Assembly (NCBI GenBank): GCA_947172415.1 | Contig: OX359195.1 | Location: 5,989,501 to 6,053,500 of the forward strand | DNA: 64,000 nt | From: Chondrosia reniformis | Taxonomy: Eukaryota; Porifera; Demospongiae; Chondrillida; Chondrillidae | Direction: 5' to 3' | Shown: in pieces, positions 25,701-36,200 of the stretch | How the letters are laid out: each line of letters begins with the position of its first letter | How positions within the stretch are numbered: the stretch's first letter is position 1 | Made by a program: the position numbers and the translations under genes | Notes under the pieces: generated by a model | The model's database searches: none | The model's input: the letters and a program-made list of their open reading frames with translations, nothing else | Told to the model about the DNA's origin: nothing

Positions 25701-26839
25701 AATGCACTCACCCATAGGCGATCTACAGCTTCTATAGATCTGGACTTCACTAAAGAGATTGAATTACTAAATAAAGTAAGCATTGAACTAAGGAAGTTAA
25801 CTGCACTGAACCTGCAAAGGATGATAAGCTAATAATCACTGGAATGCATTACGCCAAACCAGCCAAGTGACCTCACTCTAATCTTGGCTGGGGGACCAAA
25901 GTCTTAAGTGTTCTTCACTTGAACCTGTCTGCACTTACCATATCTCATAACTTTTGTTTAGCTATTTATGGTATGTACGTACATGGAAATCTTGAAGTAT
26001 GTACTTAAAACATTGAAATGGTAAACTATTATACTAACTATCGTAACACTTCACTTAGTAGTCTTTTACAGGCATAATCTCTTTATTTTAAGTACAGTGT
26101 ATCTGCTTGTATAAATCTTACTGTAATTGTGTGATTTGTCCTTATACGTACGTATGTGTACATACCAATGATATCCCTATGAATTCCTTATACGTACGTA
26201 TGAATGTATGTATGTGTACATACCAATGATAGGAGAATGACCAACTAAAGGAAGAGAATGCTCGTCTGATGGCTGATCTGCTGCAGCAAGGGAGGTCTTT
26301 GGTAGCCTCAGACAGAGTAAGCTAAAAGTGCCTAAGATTCCACTAGTGGCTGACACTCCTTTTCTCTCTCTTCAATTTGTAGTCTTCTTTAGCTGCTGAA
26401 CTAGAAGCAAAATCGAGAGATGAGGTGAGCTTTAGATAATCACTAATGCATTATACGTAGCTACACTTTTGTCACACTTAATTAGTTTATGTATAATACA
26501 TAAATGGGAAGAGTGGATCTAGGGTAATATGAGTGATATGAAGATATAGTGTGTCCTTTTACTTTGACATTTTGAGCATCTAGAATTGTAGTTTGTATGA
26601 CTTTTGTCAACTTTGATAAAGTTCTTCATTGACCTCAAAATTGAGAGATTAACCACTTAAACACTAAGTTCAACACAGAAGATTCTTTTTCTGTATATCC
26701 TCTTGCCATTCCTTAGCTGATGGTGAGGTTAAGCGAGGAAAGTGAGCACTGTCAACGCCTCCAGGCCTACATTGAGAGCTTGCTTATCAATGTTATGAAT
26801 AAACATCCTGAATTACTGGAAGTTAAGACTTCTAAATAG
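19800..26839 (+). CDS. RAB11FIP3/4-like: Rab11 family-interacting protein, class II (FIP3/4-like)
   Basis: Thirteen phase-consistent exons give 487 residues: 19800-19922, 22017-22110, 23394-23473, 23574-23746, 24468-24621, 24689-24792, 25057-25147, 25213-25262, 25325-25406, 25512-25775, 26233-26316, 26383-26424, 26717-26839. EF-hand 1 at residues 18-29 (DEDGDGKISILE) is canonical; EF-hand 2 (DPAGQGVITFEQ) has lost key ligands. A Ser/Asp-rich linker is followed by a long coiled coil (exons 6-12). The last exon encodes the C-terminal Rab-binding helix, QAYIESLLINVMNKHPELLE, close to the FIP consensus YIDxLLxxxMExxPxLLE. Class II FIPs bind Rab11/Arf on recycling endosomes and help abscission. 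Exon 2 could start at 21991 with an alternative AG. The last exon has a duplicate at 57.4 kb. Confidence 0.88.
21570..21725 (-). repeat. tRNA-derived SINE, copy 2
   Basis: Minus-strand A-box (TAGCGCAGTGGCAGAAC) and B-box (GGTTTGATTCC) with the same acceptor and tail as copy 1; anticodon position again TCA. Located in Rab11-FIP intron 1 and followed by a run of C. Confidence 0.75.
22230..22375 (-). repeat. Dispersed repeat R2, copy 5
   Basis: Reverse-orientation core with 'gagacagctgttggtcc', 'cttgtatcctcatccaaagc' and 'gtagcatgtaagaaaaatg' in Rab11-FIP intron 2. Confidence 0.6.
24085..24200 (-). repeat. tRNA-derived SINE, copy 3 (decayed)
   Basis: Carries the tail 'aatcaaaccacaagtaat', 'gcaattgctggga', 'cccaggacagctga' and terminal 'acaattgcca', but the D arm and anticodon region are shortened and mutated. 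In Rab11-FIP intron 4. Confidence 0.65.
24830..24885 (+). repeat. Minisatellite of a GT-rich 20-mer type unit
   Basis: Three imperfect copies of 'gtgggtgtggtaggatgt' in Rab11-FIP intron 6, immediately after the exon. Confidence 0.7.
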
Positions 26840-27439
26840 TAATTTAGTAATTTTATTATATACAAGTTTTAGTGTAACTTTCTCCCTTTTTTAATATTGT
26901 AAGTATGTTTATATATGTATGTATGTAAATTTCTGTGTAGTAACTTAATACGTACCTGGTTCCATACACACACATATATAGCATGTACATGTGTATTTGG
27001 GAAGCTAAATATATCTATGCATAGAATGCTCAAATATATACGTACGTGTATATGAAAAATCTAATACACCATTTTCCTACATGCTGTGCCTATTCTGTAC
27101 AATACTGATGAGTAATTAAAGTTACAAAATTAGTGATTAGTCTTAAAAGTAATTTTTTGTTTCTGCCCATGCATACCAGAGAAGAGTCAATTTTCCATAT
27201 TGCCAAGAGATATCTTTTATGTACTCTTGCTAGCGCTATTACAGATAAATGTATACACATGAAATGGCTAATGGTGTGAGTAGCTATATACATATATATA
27301 GGTTTCGCATTCAATTATAATACAATCTGAAATCTTGCAACATGCGGCGCTCCATCTGGGCAGCGTTCAAATGTGCCATCAAGGCACTTGGGCCAATTTC
27401 AGCTTCCGCTTCGTATACCCTGGGAACCCCCTTGAGAAA
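26840..27439. other. Spacer between Rab11-FIP and the CARD array
   Basis: Holds the Rab11-FIP 3' untranslated sequence (duplicated at 57.5 kb up to about 26980) and a fragment of repeat R2 near 27060-27105. No gene seen. Confidence 0.5.
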
Positions 27440-28751
27440 ATGGCGGATGTATTTGAAAGAATAATTAGAAGCAACTATACGAGCCTTTCAGAGGGGCTCA
27501 GTGTACCAGATCTTGTTGATCACTTGTTCGAGAAGGAAATGGTGAGTGGAGAATTGAAGGAGAAGATAGAAAAGAGGTATAAATCAGACAGTCGACGAGA
27601 AGCCAATAAATTATACATCGACCATCTCCTCTCGAAAGGTACACTGCCCACTTTAAAAAAGTTCGCTCAGTTACTTGTCGACACCTCTGATAAATTGTGT
27701 AACGAAGTACACAAGGAATTGGGAACAACTTTATTGAAAGAAGTTGAAGAGCAGAGTGGAGGAGAGGCTGGGCGCCCGGAACAACAGGAAGCAAGTAAGG
27801 ACAATAGATGAAGCATTGTAATGGATAAGTTTCCTATGTATCACTCCATGCACCGGAAATATCATTGTACACCATCAGATATGTACTTAAGTGTGTACCT
27901 GTATCATATACTGGTGTGGATCAAGAGATACACATTCTCTACTATCTATGATTTGATCAATTCTACATTTTATGATATAAAAATATAGCTGATGAGAAAT
28001 TTCAGGCCCACTTTAATAGTTACAGTTACACAAGTTATTGAAAGCCACAAAATATACTATAACTCAGCTATGTTATTGAATTATCAGAGCATTCGTTAAA
28101 TCCTGCTTCCACACCTAAGTTACAACATTGTATGACCTGACCTGCCTCGCTTGATTAAATGAAGTCTCCTCCAACTAAGTTTGGATAACTTATGCTTATG
28201 AATACTCTGCCCAGAACTGTCTTAGTTATTGCCAAAGTGTCAACTTATATGATAAAATGTTCTAATAAAGGGGGATACCCTTTTCTAGGCTAGCTATTTA
28301 TTTAATCTGCAAGTGAATATTTTATATATGTACAGTAATTCTACTTTGATAATTCTATATATACAGTATATACAGTGCAAGTTACAATATATATATATAC
28401 GTAGTACTCAAAAAACAAAAAATCAGAGAATTTCTTAAAGATGTTGGCACACACTTGATGCAAAACGGTGATATGAAAGTTCTCTATGCTGATCTCCACA
28501 TGAAGAATGTCCTTTCTGATGAACAACTACAAATATTATCTCAATGTTCTTCAGTTAAGGAGGTCAATAAAAAGATCTACGAGTTCTTCTTCAATGATCC
28601 TTCAGCCCGTAAGCTTCAGACGCTTTCTGAAGTAATCAAGACCTACCCTACTCATGAAAACAATCAAGAACTAGCTACAAGGATTGACAAGTTTGTAAGT
28701 CAATATATTAGTAGTATAAATATTCCTCTCATAACATATTTATCTATATAG
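27440..28751 (+). CDS. Array unit A: protein with two death-fold (CARD-like) domains
   Basis: Exon 1 is 27440-27794, starting at MADVFERII; exon 2 begins at 28405 and joins in phase 1. Exon 1 is a six-helix CARD-like domain: LSVPDLVDHLFEKEMVSGEL, KEKIEKRYKSDSRREANKLY, then IDHLLSKGTLPTLKKFAQLL. It is clearly homologous to the first exon of units B, C, D and F. Exon 2 gives a second, unrelated-looking death-fold (VLYADLHMKNVLSDEQLQIL, KIYEFFF, LQTLSEVIKTYP). A good donor (gtaagt) at 28695 suggests further exons, but none is convincing; reading on gives a stop at 28751. Without Kelch or GTPase module this would be an adaptor-type protein. Upstream in-frame codons 27335-27439 are probably untranslated. 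Possible innate-immune or cell-death role is inferred from the fold. Confidence 0.65.
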
Positions 28752-29765
28752 CTGTATAAATGTTACTTATTACACAGTGCAGACTCTACAGTAAATCTTT
28801 TTCTGATAAATTACCCCTCATATTTGAAGTATCTTTAGTGTATATGTTTATATTAAGTGGTCTAGATCTTAGTGTTGTCACCACCTTTGAAACAGAGAAT
28901 CAGGTTTGTATGAATACGTATGTACTATGATTTGTAGAATGATACAGTTTTCCTGTAAAATGAGGTTACCACCAATATAGGGTGGTGGTGTCTATATGGG
29001 AAATGGGAGAACTTTCACTATCACACCTGAAGAAGCCTGTGATAGACGAGATGTTGTTTATATCTCGAATATTGATTGACAATTTATTGACTTGTTCAAG
29101 CTCAACTATATTCAGAATATAGACCCTTATGTCTGGTAGATAGTACACATAGAATTTCATTGCTGGTAAGGAAAGTTTGTTATATAATATGTATTCTCTT
29201 CTGTTTTATCACAGATAGTCAGTATTGCATAAAACATTTCAGTCTTGAGCAAAAGAAATGAATCAAGCATGAAGCATTTCTCTGTTAGGCCCAAATATGT
29301 TTTTGTATGATAGTTAGCTTTTATGTTAATTGGACTACAACTGTATTTAAATTAGTATAAGTGTGTAAAGTATGGTACAGCATGTATTCATACGAATACA
29401 ATAATTCATTTATTATATTAAAGTCTATTTTATATGGAGTGCTCAGACAGTGAATCACACCATACAAAAGTTAATTATAGTTTTATACAAAAGCTCTTTT
29501 TCATATGTATCAACATCATCATCATCATCTGTTCGATGCCGATGAAAATCTATAATATGTAGGTATACTATATATATCTATAATATGTAGGTATACTATA
29601 CTGCTAAACACTGCATGATTGACATGCATATGAGTAACGATATGCATATGTATAGCTACTGAAACATGGGAGGACTTCGGCGAGTGATTCATTACGGGAA
29701 GCAGAGCTGTTAACTACATCCACTTAACAGAGGGTGTGTCCTTCAGGCTTCCACGCCCTAAAAAT
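28752..29765. other. 5' flank of array unit B
   Basis: No gene seen. Sequence around 28860-29170 recurs diverged at 45.3-45.6 kb upstream of unit D, and 29170-29520 ('cataaaacatttcagtcttg') recurs at 35.87-36.18, 45.65-45.83 and 62.47-62.65 kb. It is therefore the ancestral upstream region of the array units. A 30-bp stretch just before the start ('gtgtccttcaggcttccac') is conserved in B, C, D and F, probably 5' leader. Confidence 0.55.
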
Positions 29766-32700
29766 ATGGCGGAAGGAGGTGGATATAACAGGAACGTTAA
29801 AGAAGTCGAGATTATCATTAAAAGACATTATACGAGACTTTTGGAACAACTAAATGTAACAAGTCTGGTCGACTACTTGTACGAGAAGGGAATGGTGAGC
29901 GGACAATTGAAGGAGAAGATAGAAATAAGAACGAAATCAGACGGTCGACGAGAAGGCAATAAACTATACATTGACCATCTCCTCTCGAACGGCACACTGT
30001 CCACTTTACAAAAGTTCGCTCAATTACTTGTCGACACCTCTGATAAACTCTGTAACGAAGTACACAGGGAATGGGGAACTACTTTATTGAAGGAAGTTGA
30101 AGAGAAGAGTGGAGGAGTGGCTGAGCGCCTGGAACAACTACGAATAAGTAGGACGCCTGTAGAGTTTATGTCTTATAAAAGTAAGACTATTTTAAAAATG
30201 TATTTATTTTTGTATTTAGCACCTGCTCCTATGAAAAACCTTCAAATTAAGCTAACCAACGAATACATAAGGATTAAGGACAAGTTTCGTGATGCTTGTA
30301 AAGAAGGTCCACCTTCTCTAGAAGATCTAAAGACGTGTTGCTGTGACCAAATAGAAGCTGCCTTTGACGATCGGCCAAATTACACCAAAGCAGAAAATGA
30401 TGTCGAGCTATGTAAAGATCTGGAGAAGCTGCTTCGTATATTATTCTTTCGTTTGAATAAATGGATCAGTTTTGAGCTTCTGGAGCGAGTTGTGGATTAC
30501 TTTAAACCGGCACTTGAATCAGTAGCCGAGGAAATAGAAGACTACAAGGTATGATAATTTGGCTGTCACTGATTTATGAACCATAACATATATATGAGTA
30601 TGATAATTTTTTGTAATGTATACTGTCAAAGTATAATCTATCAAGTTTCATAAATGCCTCCAATAATATTATAGGTTATTGTTGAATGTACATGCAGATC
30701 AAATTGAAGCCTTTTCTGGAAGAAAGGTTGACTAAAATATACGAGCTACAACAGATCCACGAGGAGGAGTGTGAAAATGAAGAAGGATTCCTAAAACTAG
30801 CTGTACACTATGGACTGGATGCAGGTGGTTTGCGAGTGAAAGATTTGTTAGAAGAGCGAGACTTTCTTGCTGACAGATTGGAGATTCCTAGATACTTATT
30901 GATGCCACTTACATGGAGGAGGGGAAACTCCATCACAATTGTGTACTGGACATTGGAGGAACTCGAGGAATCAGTCACTGAACAAATCAGGGTTAAGAAA
31001 TCAGAGCTGATAGCTCACAAAATTGAATGGATCCAATTAGGGAGTCTAGATCGTATTGTGATTGATCTTCAAGCAAAGTCTGGAAAAGATAAGTCTACCG
31101 TAAGTTCAACCAATCTATATACATAATCATCTAATCTGTACTTCATTGGAATGGAAAGTTTCTCTGAAAACCTTAAGCAGTGGCTAAATGTACACTAAGA
31201 GACTAATTTATCCATTTACATTTTTATCATTCTACATTCTGTTGATAAATGAACTATATTATCATGTATTCATACAGTATAGACAGAGATATTCTTTACA
31301 TTCGAAGTTCAAACTTTATGAAACTTGCTTGAGGTATATCAAACCTCCAGTTAAGTTGCATGAAGATAGATTGAAGTTCAATTGAAGTTCAATTGAAGTT
31401 CAATAAAGTCAATGCCTACCCTCAAATTGACAGCATTAAACAGCACCTTTTTCTTTTTTCTTTCTTTGATTTTCTCATCTTGTCCTCATTATCACTTGAA
31501 ATACTTCCATGCATGTATTATGTGTATCAAAAGGGATCCTCTCTAAGTAGGGATGGCCATCTTTCTGTATATTATCAATTATCACCTCACAAATCAGCAA
31601 TAGCTTCATCTCTATATGTAAGAAAAAGAGATATTGATTTTTGAATTGTGCCTATTGTTCTTTAGCCACTTTGCAAATGTAGTAGAGCATTAAAACATGT
31701 TTATGGAGTTATAAATGACTGCAAATGTAACCAAAAATCAATTTGTTATTGATGATAAGTGATATTGAATAGGGTAGCCATGTTTTTGGCCATCCCTATA
31801 CTTGGTACTATTGTACTCTCAGGTATAATTATAGTAGGTATTCATTTTTACCACCATTTTTATTTACTGCATTTCTCAGGTTTTCAGAAGTGACCTACTT
31901 TTACAGGGTCACACTGTAAAGTCAACCATGCTGCCTGACATGCCTATACCAACTGCTAGAGCTACAGCCTGTACTGCAGGGAGTGATATATTTGTTTGTG
32001 GTGGAGAGTGCAATGACTCACAAAATGAAAAAATAGTGCAACAATTCAACTTGGAAGATGGCAAATGGACGACACTTCCTCCAGCTCCACATTACAATTG
32101 TCATGCAGCAGTCATAAATGGCCTCCTAACATTGATAGGAGGTCGAGATTCAGAGACCGGGAGAGTTACCAGACAACTATCAACTTTTATAGAACACAAA
32201 TGGAAGTCTGTCTACCCATCAATGCCAACAGAGAGAATAAAACCCTCCGTACTTTACCATGACAACTTCCTCATTGTAGCTGGAGGATGGTTAGAGAGTT
32301 CAGTTCTAACCGACAGTATTGATGTAATGAACACATCAACAAAGGAATGGATCCAGCCAAGACACCTGACACTACCACAACCATTGTCAGGCCACCAAAT
32401 GACACTCTGCAAAGATAGGCTGTATGTTCTCAGTTGCCTTAATAGTAAACTATGGAGTATTCCAATCATTGACATCACTCAAACTGTAAATAATGAAGAA
32501 ATTTCAACAGCAATAAAATGGAAAGAAGGGAGACCACCGCCACATTTCTTATATTTAGATCCTTCCATCTTGCAAACCAGTGTATTACCAGTGGTAATGG
32601 ATTTTTTTTTAAATGATATTCTTGTGTATGATGACACTCAGGACGAGTGGATCAAAGTTGGAAAGTGCAGTGTAAACCGAATTTATGCTACCTCATTATC

Positions 32701-32791
32701 AATCAGTCCTGAGTCATTCATTGTGCTCGGTGGAATAAATCATATCGATTGGAAACAATTATCTTCTGTTGAATTACTAAAGATTAACTAA
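29766..32791 (+). CDS. Array unit B: CARD - helical region - Kelch protein
   Basis: Exons 29766-30147, 30220-30548, 30698-31099 and 31907-32791 give 665 residues; phases 1, 0, 0 fit. Residues 1-127 are the CARD-like domain ([37 protein letters not shown]). Residues 128-371 are a mostly helical region on two exons, ending [15 protein letters not shown] ... [15 protein letters not shown], which I cannot assign. Residues 372-665 are Kelch repeats: IFVCGG ... KWTTLPPAP, LTLIGG ... KWKSVYPSMP, LIVAGG ... EWIQPRHLTLP, DEWIKVGK, FIVLGG, about five or six blades. CARDs mediate homotypic assembly and Kelch propellers bind protein targets, so a sensor or adaptor for target recognition is plausible. Intron 1 (72 bp) is free of stops and divisible by three, so retention would be tolerated. 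Confidence 0.8.
31545..31835. repeat. Old MITE-like insertion in the Kelch intron
   Basis: Bounded by 'tagggatggcca' and 'ggccatccctatacttggt'. It shares blocks ('aaacatgttt', 'gactgcaaatgtaacc', 'gtagccatgtttttggcca') with younger X elements near 46.2, 56.0 and 63.1 kb. Orthologous copies occur in units C (about 42270-42580) and E (about 58985-59270), so the insertion predates duplication of the Kelch units. Confidence 0.65.
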
Positions 32792-32849
32792 TTTGTGTAC
32801 ATGCACCTCAATTTGTAACTGTGTTTGAAATTATCATTCAAATCATTTT

Positions 32850-35397
32850 TGGGGCGCCACAGGGGCCCCTATATTGTTTTCAGAAATTATGTTAACGTAT
32901 GGCTTCCTGTTCGTAGTCTTGTATATATATATATATATGTATAGTACACTACACAGTACAAGTTACTAGCAAATATATAAAATATTAAATTACAATCAAG
33001 TACTACATGCACAGTACAAGTTACAAATTTAAGAGATCCAAGTGACTATGTAATATTAAAATTACAATCAAGTAGTAGCTACACAGTGCAAGTTACAAAT
33101 TTAAAGAGATCCAAGTGACCCCTAGGATAATCAGTATTTTAAACAGTACAAGACTTTAGTCACACTAGTACTGTTGCAGGCTTTGAAATCCTCAACTACT
33201 GCATAGAGAGTAGTAGTTGATACAGATCATCCAATTGCAAGGTAGAACACATGGCCTACCAATTACCTTTTCACACCTTAGTATAGACTGAAGATGATGC
33301 ATCTGCATGCCATATATCAACAAAGGCTTCAGTATTAAAGGGGTCTCAGCTAATAACCACAGCAGATTTGATTTGCCTTGTGAGGGAGCTAAGAACACCG
33401 ACGGTTGGTTGCATGCATTGGCATAATCAACAGGGTTAGAGACCATTTTGTAACTTGTACACAAGGGACATCATATACGTATATAAAGGCCTTGGCCTTT
33501 TATGTCCCTTGTGTACAAGTTACAAAATGGTCTCTAACCCTGTTGATTATGCCAATGCATGCAACCAACCGTCGGTGTTCTTAGCTCCCTCACAAGGCAA
33601 ATCAAATCTGCTGTGGTTATTAGCTGAGACCCCTTTAATACTGAAGCCTTTGTTGATATATGGCATGCAGATGCATCATCTTCAGTCTATACTAAGGTGT
33701 GAAAAGGTAATTGGTAGGCCATGTGTTCTACCTTGCAATTGGATGATCTGTATCAACTACTACTCTCTATGCAGTAGTTGAGGATTTCAAAGCCTGCAAC
33801 AGTACTAGTGTGACTAAAGTCTTGTACTGTTTAAAATACAGATTATCCTAGGGGTCACTTGGATCTCTTTAAATTTGTAACTTGCACTGTGTAGCTAGTA
33901 CTTGATTGTAATTTTAATATTACATAGTCACTTGGATCTCTTAAATTTGTAACTTGTACTGTGTAGTACTTGATTGTAATTTAATATTTTATATATTTGC
34001 TAGTAACTTGCACTGTGTAGTGTACTTGAGTGTAATTAGCTAACAAAGTATTTCACTATACTTATAGACATTCGCTATAAGCAATTTCGTTACTGTATGT
34101 AGTACACATGGAAAACGTACTAACATGGATAAGAATAAAGCCTAGTTGAAAGTCAGCAATATGAATTTACTAATTCTGGACGTTTCGACCCAGAGGTCTT
34201 CATGCATCAGCAATATATGAGGAGTGGGAATACAATTCAGTATAAATAGGAAATTAGTAAATTCATGTTGCTGACACTCAACAAAGCTTTATTCTCGTAA
34301 TGATCGCAACAAACACTCCTAATTCCTACACATGGACAAGTAAAAATATTAACAGATAACGTAAGAAGAGAAGACAGAGCTTAAATTACCAAAGTAATAC
34401 GGTCGACCAAACGAATCCAGTCTTTCGCATCAATATAGGAACAACTCTGCCTCAAACTTGACGGGAACGTATACAAAAACGCTTTATCTAACCTTCGCTA
34501 CAACTCGCCTGTTCGGTAGCTCCTTCTCGTAGGAGAGCGTCGACTTGTCATAGCCGTTCTCGAAGGATGATCTTCTTTAGCAACGAGTCGGTGACGTTTT
34601 CGCAACGTCACATGATTCTCAAAATGTGTGTACGGAGCGACATACGAAAGTGTTGGTGACGCATTAGAAAAACATCACAATACATCACCAGCTTGCGCAA
34701 TCGTAACTTTGAATTCTTCATTATATCTTGATTATTTTGCTCATTTAATTAAGCAAAACTTCGTCAGACGTTTCTTATACACATGTACCATGATATATGT
34801 TGATTTCACAGTTATCTGACAAATTGAAATTTTTTATCAATATAACACATTGTTTGCATATAAATTTCCCATAGGTTTTCTATAGTCCTATGGCCTTTTA
34901 TATGCAGATTTTGTCCTCTGTTTTCTAACAAACGGAGGCCTAAATTAAAAATCCCTTAATTTAAAATGAGTTTTATACCCTAAACTTTATGATGATATGC
35001 CCATTTTGTTTCTAGGTCCTTTCTTGGAGCCATATGAATTATTTAATTAATTATATTATATTATTTATATTAGATTACCTTAGTATATTGTAACTTGTAC
35101 TGTATATATCTGTCAAAAAATGGCGGACGTTCGGCTAGCTTTCGTTTTCTAGCTTAAAATTAGCTTTCTCTTCCTTAGCGTAGAACATTGAACGAACGAA
35201 ATGGACTTAAAAACCACCCTTACTAATACTATGTAACGTAAAGCTTGCGCAAAAACGTTTTCTACGAGATATGGCCTTGAAACATTGACGGCCAGCAAGA
35301 GTCGATCGGAAATCGGTTAACCGTATATCTATGAGAACCAGCCAAGTAGTTCGAGTTTACTTAGGGGCGCCTGGCGCCCCACGAGTTTTTTAAACTC
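32850..35397. mobile_element. Composite insertion of 2.5 kb downstream of unit B
   Basis: Sequence following units C and E ('ctacaattcatgaatacaaa') continues directly after their stop codons, but in unit B it is displaced to 35402. The intervening 2.5 kb begins near 'tttggggcgcc' and ends near 'ggcgccccacgag', a possible short terminal inverted repeat. It includes a large palindrome, a smaller inverted repeat near 34150-34290, and about 1 kb shared almost identically with 61.15-62.18 kb. No transposase is seen, so a non-autonomous DNA element or nested insertions are likely. Confidence 0.55.
32943..34027. repeat. Perfect-type palindrome with arms of about 530 bp
   Basis: Left arm 32943-33470 and right arm 33500-34027 are inverted copies around a 29-bp centre containing 'atatacgtatat' and 'aaggccttggcctttt'. 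Each arm encodes the same 90-residue open frame (MCTSYKMVSNP ...), on opposite strands. Each arm also has internal direct repeats ('gtgcaagttacaaattt', 'caagtgac', 'caatcaagta'). A single arm is present at 60606-61150. Confidence 0.85.
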
Positions 35398-36200
35398 GAA
35401 CTCCTTGTTTTTCTACAATTCATGAATACAAAACTTAACTCAATTTTCCATATTCTAAAAAGACTAAATACGTACATCAAATGAAATACAACATGTTTGT
35501 AATTCAGAAAGCCTATAATTATAACACTTGTGGTTCACACAATACTTTAAAGGGAATGGTTCAAATACAAACTGCACAAACAGCTGCAGAAAGAAGCTTG
35601 TAATTAACTTTAAGGTTAACTGCAACGTTAGTATAATATGTATATATGTGTAATGGTTATGTAAAAGTATTGCATTATATATATATAGAATCATACAGCT
35701 CTATAGTTATAGATTTTATAGATTTTATTTATAAAACCTTGTAAACTAGTACATTTCCTGTTTACCATGTAAACTAGTACACTTCCTGTGCACCCTTTTT
35801 AGCAGTGGCAGTAGGATGTCTGTATACTTGACTGTATGAGTCACGGAGCAGTGCATATGGACTTTAGTAAGGATGGAAAAAAGATTGTTATATAATATGT
35901 ATTTCTTCTGTTTTCATCACAGTATTGCATAAAACATTTCAGTCTTGAGCAAAAGATATGAACCAAGCATGAAACATTTCTCTGTCAGACTCAAATCTGT
36001 TTTTGTATGATATTTAGCTTTTATGTTAATTGGACCATTTAAATTAGGTACATGTAAGTATGGTACAGCATGTATTCATGCGTATATGATAGGTCATATA
36101 TTAAAGTCTATTTTGTATGGAGCGTTCAGTGAATCACTCTATATGATTGGTGAAAGTTAATTATAGTTTCATATACCAGCATCATCATCTGTTTGATTCA
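35398..36200. other. Displaced 3' flank of unit B and 5' flank of unit C
   Basis: 35398-35700 matches sequence that directly follows units C (43553-43860) and E (60275-60560). 35870-36180 matches the upstream region of unit B (29170-29520). No coding region seen. The unit C promoter region is cut off from its gene by the LINE that follows. Confidence 0.55.

Noticed and set aside
27498-27794. 98-codon minus-strand frame under unit A
   Set aside because: Antisense shadow of the CARD exon, which is conserved at protein level in five units.
33192-33781. 90-108 residue protein encoded in the palindrome arms and at 60656-60928
   Set aside because: Identical on both arms only because the DNA is inverted-duplicated; no domain, and the frame sits in repeat sequence.
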